Below, piece by piece: positions 9,155 through 17,479 of a stretch of DNA of 64,000 nt. Each line of letters begins with the position of its first letter. The stretch's first letter is position 1. Source of the DNA: an uncultured Clostridia bacterium (lineage in GTDB: Bacteria > Bacillota > Clostridia > UMGS1810); assembly GCA_934500705.1 (NCBI GenBank), contig CAKSTI010000001.1:124001-188000 (forward strand), given 5' to 3'. Under the pieces are notes generated by a model. The model was given only the letters and a program-made list of their open reading frames with translations, searched no databases and was not told the DNA's origin. The position numbers were made by a program, and so were the translations under genes.

Positions 9155-10250
9155 CAGCCAACTCAACTCCTCTCTCGTTAAGTCTTAAAAGCTGTCTGTA
9201 TTTGAGCTTTTCGGGAACAGACCTTTGCGCCATAACGCTTACCGTATCTGACGAAAAGAGTTCTATTGCTTTATTTATAGCGCTTATGGTGCATTTGTCA
9301 TCGTATACAATCAGCGTATCAACATCGTATTTTTTATTATTTACGGCGAGCCTTTCGAGCATATCAAGGTAAACCGCAAAGCCTATTGCGCCGGAGGTTC
9401 TGCCCATTTTTTTCATCAGTTTGTCATACTGACCTCCGCAGAGAACACCTGAGGAAATACCTTTTATAAACCCTTTAAACACAAAGCCGTTATAATAATT
9501 CATATCGTTAATGACAGAAAAATCAATACTCACATTAAATCCCTCTTTTTCGAGAACCGACGTTATGTTTTCAAGTTTTGCTATTTCATCATCGGCATTT
9601 TTAATGTTCATTTCTTTAAGAACGGCAATAACTTTTTGGGGCGACCCGTAGGTTGAAACGAGTTTAACCGCATTTTCGGGATTTACGCCTGCGTTTTTGC
9701 ACAGCTTTTCTATTTCATATGTGTTTTTCTCGCCGATGCACTTGATTATTTCGGATTTGAGTTCACCGTCAACGCCCAGTGTTTCAATCACTGCCGAAAC
9801 GATGCCCAGGTGCGAAATATCGAGCACATAATCCTTTGATATGTTTTCAAGACTCTTTGCCGCAAGCATAATCACTTCGTAGATGCAATAATCGTCAATG
9901 TCGCCGATACATTCAAGTCCCACCTGCATAATTTCCTTAAACGAGCGGCTCGTACCGGAAACACGGTATACATTCTCGTTATAATAAACCTTTTGCACGC
10001 TGTTTAATTTATCGGCGCCGTTTTTAATTATGGAGAGTGTGACGTCCGGCTTCAAGGCCATCAGCTTGCCGTCGGTATCGGTAAATGTGATCACGTTGTC
10101 CGAAACCAAAAAATCTTTGTTTCTCACGTATAAATCGTATTCCTCAAATTTACTCATTTTGTACTGCGCATAGCCGTACCTTTGATAGAGCTCACGCATT
10201 TCAAGCACGCATTTTTCATCGTTTTTAAGCACGTTAAAATCCAAATTCAT
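9141..10250 (-). CDS. hisZ: ATP phosphoribosyltransferase regulatory subunit
   Basis: HisZ is a paralogue of histidyl-tRNA synthetase that lacks charging activity and forms a hetero-octamer with short HisG, giving it activity and histidine feedback. The 369-residue protein shows class II synthetase-like motifs: LMALKPDVTLSI with the motif 2-like region, YYNENVYRVSG, and a C-terminal GGQYDKLMKKMGRTSGAIGFAVYLD resembling motif 3. It lacks the anticodon-binding domain of true HisRS. It is the first gene of the his operon, with a GAGGGGG ribosome site seven bases before the ATG and a good promoter 45 bases upstream. Confidence 0.95.
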   Translation of the reverse strand: MNLDFNVLKNDEKCVLEMRELYQRYGYAQYKMSKFEEYDLYVRNKDFLVSDNVITFTDTDGKLMALKPDVTLSIIKNGADKLNSVQKVYYNENVYRVSGTSRSFKEIMQVGLECIGDIDDYCIYEVIMLAAKSLENISKDYVLDISHLGIVSAVIETLGVDGELKSEIIKCIGEKNTYEIEKLCKNAGVNPENAVKLVSTYGSPQKVIAVLKEMNIKNADDEIAKLENITSVLEKEGFNVSIDFSVINDMNYYNGFVFKGFIKGISSGVLCGGQYDKLMKKMGRTSGAIGFAVYLDMLERLAVNNKKYDVDTLIVYDDKCTISAINKAIELFSSDTVSVMAQRSVPEKLKYRQLLRLNERGVELADVNA

Positions 10251-10294
10251 ATGTCTGCCCCCTCTGTAAAACCGCCATTTCGGATTGTATTAGT

Positions 10295-10323
10295 ATTTTA
10301 TCACATTAAAGCGATAAAATCAA
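10295..10323 (-). promoter_or_regulatory. sigma-A promoter of the his operon
   Basis: Reading leftwards, TTGATT (10318-10323) and TAAAAT (10295-10300) are separated by exactly 17 bases, and lie about 45 bases before the hisZ ATG. I see no T-box or leader peptide rich in histidine codons in the short 5' region, so control must be at initiation or by enzyme feedback. Confidence 0.8.
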
Positions 10324-10352
10324 TACCCTTTTGCCAAAAATACTATACAAAA

Positions 10353-10385
10353 GAGCGCAAAAAACCGCCGTGGTTTTTTACGCTC
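10353..10385 (-). terminator. intrinsic terminator after the MORN-repeat protein gene
   Basis: An inverted repeat (GAGCG, one mismatch, then AAAAAACC, loop of five, and the complementary arm) lies 10 bases after the stop codon at 10396. In the leftward direction it is followed by TTTTGTATAG. It separates this gene from the his promoter. Confidence 0.75.
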
Positions 10386-10395
10386 ACATCAATTT

Positions 10396-12192
10396 TTATT
10401 CCCGCAGAAATTTCCAGTCCCGGAACCAACCGGTTTTAACCTCATACTGTCCCGTTTGTTCGTTGTAATACCGATAATCTGTTCCGTACTGCGGACCGTC
10501 ATATCTGAATTCGCCCTCATAATTCAGATAGACGCTGTGCGTGTTTGTTGCACTGTCATACTCCGTTTCATACCATTTGCCGTTATACCAGCTGTTATCT
10601 TTCCATTCGCCGACAAAACGCTTGTATACGCCCTCATAATTTGCATAACCCTTTTGGTTATACTCTGTGCCGTAGCCGTCACGGCTGTCATCTGTAAAGT
10701 TTCCGTCGTATATCAGGTACATCTCATCTTCCGAAAAGCCGGTGTATTCCGTAAAATGCCCGTTCTTTTTGCCGTTTTTCCAAGTTCCGACAGACACGGG
10801 AAAACCGCCGTCATACATTGTACCTTCGCCGTTTGGCAAACCGTCCGCAAAATCGCCTGTGTATATTACATCATTTTTAGCCGTTATCGTGTCATACTGT
10901 GGACTGCCCTCACGGTTATACACCTTTATTGCTCTTTCCTCGCCGTTTACAGTACCGTAAACATCATATATTGTACCCTTACCGTGTGCGACGCCGTTTA
11001 AAACATTGCCCTCATAAAAAATTTTGCCATATGCGGCGTTATAATCATTGCGTGGGTCTTGGGTAAAATAATATATTCTGCCGTTTTCGGCGGTATACCC
11101 CGGAGCATACAGAACATCAAACGTCCTTTGACTGCTGCCGTACTGGGCATTGCCGACGAGAAAGCTGAGTGTATCAAGGCGCATTTTGCCCTCATACACG
11201 GGACTGCCGTCATCGCCGAACAGAATACCGTCAAAGAGTTTGGGCGTGCCGTCGTCCTGCTCGCCGCCAATGTCAAAATCCCGTATGAGGTAAAACTTTC
11301 CAGTATCGTTAAATACCACTTGCTTTCCGCTCTCGCCGGCAGGGGAAATGCACTGCACAACAAAACCGTATTTAAAACCGTCACTTTGTATGCAATACAC
11401 AACGGAGTTTTGATTTACTTCGTCGGCATATCCGTTGGCGGTAAGCTGTATCGGCGCAGAAAATCTGTACTCTGTCACATCGGCAAACAGTCTGAACGAG
11501 TGAATGGATTTTATCGTTTTTCCGTTTTTAAAGTCACCGTACTCTGTTGTGATTATCTCGCCGTATTTGTTTTGAAACGCATCTTTCTTTATTCCGTAGG
11601 TAAGATCGTCACCGTCAAAAATGCCCTTTTGGGTAACGGTGCGGTTGTAGCCGTAAGTGTTGTCCTCGTCTGTTGTCTGCCGCTGCTCGCAGGCGGAAAT
11701 CTCGTTTTCGAGTATATTTACGTCATATCGGCGCAGTGTATCGTCATAGGAGCAGGAGCCGAACAAGCCGAGCCAATCGGTGTTGATGATTGTTTTGCCG
11801 TTTATGTTGTAAGCATCTGCCTTTTCGCCGTTTACATATGTTTTAATGTCTGTCGGGTACACGCTGAACTTTGCTGCACCGACTGATGATTTTTCGGTCT
11901 TTTTTTCGTTCACAAATGTGCCGGCATACGGAGAAAAACTAAACCTTTCCCTTGTGACGGCAAGCTCTCTCTTTTCGCCGTCCCATTTGACGTCGAATCC
12001 GTAGTTTGCCAAATCCTCCGCCACAACATATGTATAGTCATTGTAGTTATACGACTCTATCGGCGAGCCGTCTATGAAGGTGACAATGTCGGTTTCACGA
12101 ACCACACTGGCGTCAGCCGTCTTGGCAAACGCCGTAACGGTGAATGCCGCCGTCAAGGTCAAAGCAGCCGTAATCGCAGTCTTAAAATTCAT
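10396..12192 (-). CDS. secreted protein with copper-amine-oxidase-type N domain and MORN-like repeats
   Basis: This is a predicted secreted protein of about 598 residues. The ATG at 12192 is chosen because AGGAG lies nine bases upstream and a clean signal peptide follows (MNFKTAITAALTLTAAFTVTAFA, about 25 residues). Residues about 35-85 (IVTFIDGSPIESYNYNDYTYVVAEDLANYGF) resemble the copper amine oxidase N-terminal domain, a wall- or substrate-binding module in Firmicutes. The C-terminal half holds at least five MORN-like repeats with the pattern Y-x-G-x-W/F-x(2)-G-x(2)-x-G-x-G, such as YEGNVLNGVAHGKGTIYD and YTGDFADGLPNGEGTMYD. No catalytic motif is visible. MORN repeats usually bind lipids, proteins or glycans; the role here is unknown. 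Confidence 0.8.
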   Translation of the reverse strand: MNFKTAITAALTLTAAFTVTAFAKTADASVVRETDIVTFIDGSPIESYNYNDYTYVVAEDLANYGFDVKWDGEKRELAVTRERFSFSPYAGTFVNEKKTEKSSVGAAKFSVYPTDIKTYVNGEKADAYNINGKTIINTDWLGLFGSCSYDDTLRRYDVNILENEISACEQRQTTDEDNTYGYNRTVTQKGIFDGDDLTYGIKKDAFQNKYGEIITTEYGDFKNGKTIKSIHSFRLFADVTEYRFSAPIQLTANGYADEVNQNSVVYCIQSDGFKYGFVVQCISPAGESGKQVVFNDTGKFYLIRDFDIGGEQDDGTPKLFDGILFGDDGSPVYEGKMRLDTLSFLVGNAQYGSSQRTFDVLYAPGYTAENGRIYYFTQDPRNDYNAAYGKIFYEGNVLNGVAHGKGTIYDVYGTVNGEERAIKVYNREGSPQYDTITAKNDVIYTGDFADGLPNGEGTMYDGGFPVSVGTWKNGKKNGHFTEYTGFSEDEMYLIYDGNFTDDSRDGYGTEYNQKGYANYEGVYKRFVGEWKDNSWYNGKWYETEYDSATNTHSVYLNYEGEFRYDGPQYGTDYRYYNEQTGQYEVKTGWFRDWKFLRE

Positions 12193-12242
12193 ACCAATGC
12201 ACTCCTGTCTGTGATTATGGCACAATTATATCATTTTGGCAA

Positions 12243-13634
12243 TTATCTGTCAATCGTTTTTAGCTGTCCGATAACCGCAAATAACACAAAAAATGCAACG
12301 ACAAGCGTAACCACGTCGGATATCGGCATAAAATACAGCAGACCGTCCAACCCGAACCAAATCGGCAAAATTAAAACAAGTCCCACACCACAGACCAGCT
12401 CACGCAGTAGCGATAAAAACGTTGAACCGAGCGCATTGCCGAGAGCCTGCAAATATATGAATATTCCCTTGTTTACGCACGAGAGCGAAACTCCGCACAA
12501 AAATACTCTTATACATTTGATAGCAAATTTCGTGTAATACCCGCTCTCGCTCTTTGCGCCGAAGATGCCTATTAACTGCATCGGGAAAAGCTCAAAAACT
12601 ACCGTTGCGGCAAGTCCGAATACAAATTCGTATATTAAAAGTCTTTTGAGTATTTCAAGCGTTCTGTCGTTGCGCCCGGCACCGACGTTGTATCCTATAA
12701 TAGGTATACAGCCTGCGGAAAGTCCGATTGCGACAGACATAATTATCTGGAAAAACTTCATAACAATACCGATTACAGCAGTGGGTATCTGCGAGTATTC
12801 CTCCAAGGCGAAAACGGGGTGCACTGCTCCGCACTTGCGGCACATATTAAGCACTGCCGCCATAGAGAGCACAATGGAAATCTGCGAGAGAAAACTGCTC
12901 ATTCCCAAAGGGAGAATGTTTTTTATAACAGTCCACTGCGGTTTAAAGCTGTCTTTTGAAAGACTTACCGCCTTTGTGCCGAAAAGATACAAAAGCGCAA
13001 GCACAGCCGATATAATCTGCCCTATTACCGTCGCAACCGCCGCACCCATCATTCCCCAATGAAATACAAATATAAAAACGGGGTCTAAAATGCAGTTGGT
13101 TACCGCCCCTGACAGCAGAGTTATCATTGCATACCTCGGACTTCCGTCGGAACGGATTATGGGGTTTACCGCCTGACCGAACATATAAAAAGGTATGCCG
13201 AGGGCTATCCAGAACAGATATTCCTTTGACAGTTCCCAAGTGTTTTTATTAACCGTAGCGCCGAAAGACGCAAGTATTTGATTTGAAAATATCAGATATA
13301 CCGCCATTAAAACAAATCCGGCCAAAACCGTAAAAGCAACGGCATTTCCAACGCTTTTTGCCGCCCGCTTATTTTCCTTTGCGCCGAGGCTTATGCTGAC
13401 GTATGCACAGCAGCCGTCGCCAATCATTGTAGCTATTGCAAGAGCTATTACGGTCAGCGGAAAAACAACCGTGTTTGCCGCATTGCCGTACGAGCCGAGA
13501 TAATCGGCATTTGCAATAAAAATCTGGTCTACGATGTTATAAAGCGCACCTACCAGCAGTGAAATTATGCACGGCAGAGAGTATTGCCTCATAAGTTTGC
13601 CGAGCTTTTCCGTTTCGAGAAATGAATTTACCAT
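12243..13634 (-). CDS. MATE family multidrug/toxin exporter
   Basis: This is a 463-residue polytopic membrane protein with about twelve hydrophobic segments in two halves, typical of MATE exporters that use Na+ or H+ gradients to expel cationic compounds. The first helix region PCIISLLVGALYNIVDQIFI and the following NTVVFPLTVIALAIATMIGDG are characteristic of the DinF/NorM group. The ATG at 13634 is preferred over one 69 bases upstream, because AGGAGGT lies seven bases before it and the upstream extension falls inside the terminator of the leader. The gene sits behind its own promoter and a structured, terminator-containing leader (13635-13790), which suggests ligand-controlled expression. 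Substrate unknown. Confidence 0.92.
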   Translation of the reverse strand: MVNSFLETEKLGKLMRQYSLPCIISLLVGALYNIVDQIFIANADYLGSYGNAANTVVFPLTVIALAIATMIGDGCCAYVSISLGAKENKRAAKSVGNAVAFTVLAGFVLMAVYLIFSNQILASFGATVNKNTWELSKEYLFWIALGIPFYMFGQAVNPIIRSDGSPRYAMITLLSGAVTNCILDPVFIFVFHWGMMGAAVATVIGQIISAVLALLYLFGTKAVSLSKDSFKPQWTVIKNILPLGMSSFLSQISIVLSMAAVLNMCRKCGAVHPVFALEEYSQIPTAVIGIVMKFFQIIMSVAIGLSAGCIPIIGYNVGAGRNDRTLEILKRLLIYEFVFGLAATVVFELFPMQLIGIFGAKSESGYYTKFAIKCIRVFLCGVSLSCVNKGIFIYLQALGNALGSTFLSLLRELVCGVGLVLILPIWFGLDGLLYFMPISDVVTLVVAFFVLFAVIGQLKTIDR

Positions 13635-13790
13635 ATATTTACCTCCTGTTTTGCCTATGACAAAAAGAAAAAAGCACACGCAAAGCGTGTGCCGTAAATT
13701 CATTTAACGGATGATACACGCAGTGCCTGCACTCTGTTTCGTATCAGAATGGGATACATTCGTGTATCGTGTCATCAGCAGTATGGTGGT
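13635..13790 (-). promoter_or_regulatory. structured 5' leader of the MATE gene, candidate riboswitch
   Basis: Between a near-consensus promoter and the start codon lie about 150 transcribed bases that can fold into a three-way junction. Stem P1 joins 13762-13776 with 13710-13721 (GATG and ATACAC paired, with a small bulge). Stem P2 is a five-pair hairpin at 13741-13757, and P3 is a hairpin at 13722-13733. A terminator follows at 13661-13692. The 3' strand of P1 contains GCGTGT, which can also pair with ACACGC in the left arm of the terminator; this gives a simple switch between P1 plus terminator and an antiterminator. I do not recognise the fold as a named riboswitch class. Confidence 0.6.
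13661..13692 (-). terminator. intrinsic terminator inside the MATE leader
   Basis: Reading leftwards, GCACACGC, loop TTT, GCGTGTGC (13674-13692) forms a perfect 8-bp stem, followed by TTTTTTCTTTTTG. It ends about 27 bases before the start codon of the MATE gene, so it would stop transcription before the coding region unless an alternative fold forms. Confidence 0.92.
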
Positions 13791-13819
13791 ATTATAGCAC
13801 AAATCAGCGAAAAAGTCAA
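13791..13819 (-). promoter_or_regulatory. sigma-A promoter of the MATE leader
   Basis: Reading leftwards, TTGACT (13814-13819) and TATAAT (13791-13796) are 17 bases apart. The -35 element overlaps the stop codon of dapL (13816-13818), so dapL has no visible terminator before it. Confidence 0.88.
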
Positions 13820-15006
13820 ATTTTTGAGAGATATTTTTTAATTCTATCCAACGCTTCCTCGGTTCGCTCATTGTTGCCGAAGCCGGAAAGGCGGAAATAT
13901 CCCTCGCCGTTTTCGCCGAACCCTTCGCCCGGAGTACCTATTACGTTGCACTTGTCGAGCATAACGTCAAAGAAGTCCCAGCTTTTCATACCGTTAGGGC
14001 ATCTGAGCCAAATGTACGGACTGTTTTTGCCGCCGTAGTATTCAAGACCCAATTCGTCGAAAGTTTTCATCATATTTTCGGTGTTTCTGCGGTAATAATC
14101 AATGTTATTTAAAATCTGCTCATACCCTTTATCGCTGAATACGGCAGATGCCGCACGCTGAACAACATATGACACACCGTTAAATTTGGTGGACTGCCTG
14201 CGTTTCCACAAATCGAGCAGTTTTATACCGCCGTATTCAAGCTCTGACGGTATAACCGTATATCCGCACCGAACGCCGGTAAAGCCTGCCGTCTTGGAAA
14301 ACGAACAGAACTCAATGGCACAGTGCCTTGCTCCGTCAATTTCAAAAATGCTCCTCGGACAGTTCTTGTCGGTTATGAATATCTCATACGCCGCATCGTA
14401 CAGAATTACCGAATTGTGCTTTATGGCAAAATCAACCCATTTTTTAAGCTGATTTCTCGTGTAGGCGGCGCCTGTGGGGTTGTTTGGCGAGCAAAGGTAT
14501 ATGATGTCCGCTCTGTCATTTTCGCTCGGCAGGGGCAAAAATCTGTTACCTGCATTTGCTGATATTAATTTGATTTTTCTGCCCGTCATAACGTTTGTGT
14601 CAAAATAAACAGGGTAAACCGGGTCGGGAATGAGAACGGTATTGCTCTCGTCAAAAATATCAAGAATATTTGCAACGTCCTCCTTCGCACCGCAGGTAAC
14701 AACAATCTCACTTTCGCTCACGTCAACGCCTATATGCTTTTTGTAATGCGATTTTATGGCGTTCAAAAGGAAGTCCTCGCCGAAACTTTCGGGATAGCCG
14801 TGAAATGTGCTGATGTTGCCCATTTTTTTAGCGGCTTTCACCATCGCATCAACTGCCGCAGTGCACAGCGGCAGGGTTACATCACCTATGCCCATACGTA
14901 TAATGTCCGCATCGGGGTGAGCTTTCATATAATCGTCCGTTTTCTGCGCTATTGTCTTAAAAAGATATGATGGTTTTAAATGCAGATAGTTTTCATTGAT
15001 TTTCAT
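13816..15006 (-). CDS. dapL: LL-diaminopimelate aminotransferase
   Basis: DapL converts tetrahydrodipicolinate directly to LL-diaminopimelate with glutamate as donor, bypassing the succinyl or acetyl intermediates of lysine and peptidoglycan synthesis. The 396-residue protein is a fold-type I PLP enzyme. It has the N-terminal NENYLHLKPSYLFKTI motif typical of DapL, IRMGIGDVTLPLC, GYPESFG, YLCSPNNPTGA, ILYDAAYE, and the SFSKTAGFTGVRCGY block with the PLP lysine. It starts three bases after dapF, with GGAGG eight bases upstream of the ATG, so the two lysine genes are co-transcribed behind asnB. Confidence 0.96.
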   Translation of the reverse strand: MKINENYLHLKPSYLFKTIAQKTDDYMKAHPDADIIRMGIGDVTLPLCTAAVDAMVKAAKKMGNISTFHGYPESFGEDFLLNAIKSHYKKHIGVDVSESEIVVTCGAKEDVANILDIFDESNTVLIPDPVYPVYFDTNVMTGRKIKLISANAGNRFLPLPSENDRADIIYLCSPNNPTGAAYTRNQLKKWVDFAIKHNSVILYDAAYEIFITDKNCPRSIFEIDGARHCAIEFCSFSKTAGFTGVRCGYTVIPSELEYGGIKLLDLWKRRQSTKFNGVSYVVQRAASAVFSDKGYEQILNNIDYYRRNTENMMKTFDELGLEYYGGKNSPYIWLRCPNGMKSWDFFDVMLDKCNVIGTPGEGFGENGEGYFRLSGFGNNERTEEALDRIKKYLSKI

Positions 15007-15009
15007 ATA

Positions 15010-15873
15010 TCAAACCTCCGTCTGAATTTCTACACTGCCGGTGTAAGCGGTTACCGCTCCGCCCGTCATTTTTATTCCGCCGCCGTAATAATTAATCACG
15101 AGTTCGCCGCCCTTTAAACGCACGGTGATGTCGTCGTCCTTTTTGCAAAAACCTCTCGCACAAGATGCCGCAACGCTTGCGCACGCACCTGTTCCGCAGG
15201 CGTATGTTTCGCCGCTGCCTCTCTCCCACACACGCATTTCGAGCGTGTTTTTGCCCGTTATTTTTACAAATTCAACGTTCACCTTTTCGGGAAAGATTTT
15301 GTCGTTTTCTATTTTTTTACCGACGCTCTCGATATCAAAATCCCAGAGCGGAAAATCCTTTTCGACAAAAATAACACAGTGCGGATTTCCCATACTTACG
15401 CAGGTGATGTTTTCCTCTTTACCGCCGACCGTCACGCACTTGCCGATTACAGGCTTACCGTCCTCTGTTATGACGGGCACATCTTCCGGTTCAAACGAGG
15501 GGGCGCCCATCTCTACCGTTGCACCGCAAACAACACCGTTTTCTATGCACAGAGTGACGGTTTTAATACCGGAGAGCGTTTCGATTTTAAGCGGGTTGTT
15601 TTTGCTTATGCCGTTATCATACACAAACTTTGCAACGCAGCGCACGCCGTTACCGCACATCTTGCCCTCGCTGCCGTCGGCGTTAAACATTCTCATCTTT
15701 GCGTCGGCAACCTCCGACGGGCACACCATAATCAGCCCGTCAGCTCCGACGGAAAAATGCCTCTTTGACAGCTCCACAGCCGCCTTGCCCGGATTTGGAA
15801 TATCCTGCAAAAAACCGTTTACATATATATAATCATTTCCGCAGCCGTGCATCTTAGTAAAATTTAATAACAT
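15010..15873 (-). CDS. dapF: diaminopimelate epimerase
   Basis: DapF epimerises LL- to meso-diaminopimelate, the product used for lysine and for peptidoglycan cross-links. The ATG at 15873 gives MLLNFTKMHGCGNDYIYVNG, the expected N-terminus, and a 287-residue protein of usual length; the longer open frame to 15987 reads into asnB and is rejected. Two catalytic cysteines are seen, in KMCGNGVRCVAKF and in ACGTGACASVAA. An AAAGG ribosome site precedes the ATG. The gene lies 16 bases after asnB and 3 bases before dapL. Confidence 0.97.
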   Translation of the reverse strand: MLLNFTKMHGCGNDYIYVNGFLQDIPNPGKAAVELSKRHFSVGADGLIMVCPSEVADAKMRMFNADGSEGKMCGNGVRCVAKFVYDNGISKNNPLKIETLSGIKTVTLCIENGVVCGATVEMGAPSFEPEDVPVITEDGKPVIGKCVTVGGKEENITCVSMGNPHCVIFVEKDFPLWDFDIESVGKKIENDKIFPEKVNVEFVKITGKNTLEMRVWERGSGETYACGTGACASVAASCARGFCKKDDDITVRLKGGELVINYYGGGIKMTGGAVTAYTGSVEIQTEV

Positions 15874-15889
15874 CAAATCATACCTTTCA

Positions 15890-17467
15890 TTAAATTCCGC
15901 TTGCGCCGTAGTTGGAGAGCACCCTTGCGGATGGGTCGTCAACGTCGCAGCCTTCCCACTCTTTGTTTGGCATCCAGAAGTCCGCAATCATCTTGCTCTG
16001 ACCTTCGTAATACTTTTCAAATATTTCACGGTACAGTAGTGACTCTTTTGTAAACGGCATTGCGTGTGTGTATTTTCTGCGTTTTTCCTCAAACTCGCTG
16101 TCGGTATAATATTTGTCGGCATATTCTTTGAGGTAGTAGACCATTGAGTGGCCGACAGCGTCGGAAAATGCCGCCTTTTCACGGTAGAGTATATCGTGCG
16201 GCAGATAATCGCCCTCAAAGGCGTGGCGCAAAAGATACTTTCCCTTGCCGTAAGTGTTGATTTTTTTCTGCGGGTCAACGGACATAACATAGCTTACAAA
16301 GTCCAAATCGCCGAACGGAACACGTGCTTCAAGCGAGTTTACCGATATGCACCTGTCGGCACGCAGAACGTCGTACATATGAAGTTCCCTCACACGCTTT
16401 TGTGACTCCGCCTGGAACGCCTCGGCGGACGGTGCAAAGTCTGTATATTTATATCCGAAAAGCTCGTCGGATATTTCTCCCGTAAGCAAAACCCTGATAT
16501 CGGTGTTTTCGTGTATATATTTGCACAGCAAATACATTCCCATACTTGCCCTTACTGTGGTAATGTCAAATGTGCCGAGAAGTTTAATTACTTCATCGAG
16601 CGACGAAAGCACGTCGTCTTTGGTGATTATAACCTCCGTATGCTCACTGCCTATATAGTCCGCAACCTCTTTTGCATATTTAAGGTCTATGGCGTCCTCA
16701 CTCATACCTATGGCAAAAGTCTTTATCGGCTTGTCGCTTTTTCTTGCGGCAACCGAGCATACAAGCGACGAGTCCAGTCCGCCGGAGAGAAGATAACCTA
16801 CCTTTGCATCGGCAACAAGTCTTTTTTCTATACCGCAAACAAGCTTGTCGTGTATGTTTTTGCAAACGGTTTCAAGGTCATCGGTACAAACACTTTTTAC
16901 CTCTGTCATATCACGGTAGCACACAAATTTGCCGTCTTTGTAGTAGTGTCCGGGCGGAAACGGCATTATTTTGTCACACAGACCGACAAGGTTTTTAGGC
17001 TCGCTTGCAAAAATCACCGTCTTTGCGCTGTCATAGCCAAAGTAGAGCGGGCGTATACCTATCGGGTCCCTTGCGGCAATGTATTTCTGCGTCTTTGCAT
17101 CATATATTATGAGTGCAAACTCGGCGTCGAGCATCTTAAACATATCCGTTCCGTGCTCAAAATACAGCGGAAGCAGGATTTCGCAGTCAGAGCCGCTGAC
17201 AAACGTGTACTTTTCCGACAGTTCCTTTTTCAGCTTTTCAAATCCGTAAATTTCGCCGTTGCACACAACGTAACTGCCGTCAAGTTCAAACGGCTGCATA
17301 CCACTCTCATCGAGTCCCATAATGGCAAGTCTGTGAAATCCCAGATAACCGTTACCCGTATCGACTATTTTTGAGCTGTCCGGTCCACGTGAAACCGTCC
17401 TTTCAAAACCCTTTTTAAACAAAGACAAGGCAGCGCCGCTGCCACAATATCCCATAATAGAACACAT
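15890..17467 (-). CDS. asnB: asparagine synthase, glutamine-hydrolysing
   Basis: AsnB forms asparagine from aspartate, glutamine and ATP. The N-terminal domain is a class II glutamine amidotransferase with the catalytic cysteine as residue 2 (MCSIMGYCG), SRGPDSS and HRLAIMGL (about residues 1-190). The C-terminal synthetase domain has the pyrophosphate-binding loop GYLLSGGLDSSLVCS and the TGEISDELFGY motif. At 525 residues it is close to enterobacterial AsnB. The initiator methionine must be removed to expose Cys2. An asparagine-specific T-box leader lies immediately upstream, which fits the function. It heads the asnB-dapF-dapL group; aspartate is the common precursor of the products. Confidence 0.96.
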   Translation of the reverse strand: MCSIMGYCGSGAALSLFKKGFERTVSRGPDSSKIVDTGNGYLGFHRLAIMGLDESGMQPFELDGSYVVCNGEIYGFEKLKKELSEKYTFVSGSDCEILLPLYFEHGTDMFKMLDAEFALIIYDAKTQKYIAARDPIGIRPLYFGYDSAKTVIFASEPKNLVGLCDKIMPFPPGHYYKDGKFVCYRDMTEVKSVCTDDLETVCKNIHDKLVCGIEKRLVADAKVGYLLSGGLDSSLVCSVAARKSDKPIKTFAIGMSEDAIDLKYAKEVADYIGSEHTEVIITKDDVLSSLDEVIKLLGTFDITTVRASMGMYLLCKYIHENTDIRVLLTGEISDELFGYKYTDFAPSAEAFQAESQKRVRELHMYDVLRADRCISVNSLEARVPFGDLDFVSYVMSVDPQKKINTYGKGKYLLRHAFEGDYLPHDILYREKAAFSDAVGHSMVYYLKEYADKYYTDSEFEEKRRKYTHAMPFTKESLLYREIFEKYYEGQSKMIADFWMPNKEWEGCDVDDPSARVLSNYGASGI

Positions 17468-17479
17468 ACCAAATTCCTC

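Noticed and set aside
11059..11886. Rightward open frame of 275 codons
   Set aside because: It lies opposite the MORN-repeat protein gene, whose repeats and signal peptide make that frame the true one.
16511..17374. Rightward open frame of 287 codons
   Set aside because: It is the shadow of asnB, which shows all catalytic motifs on the other strand.
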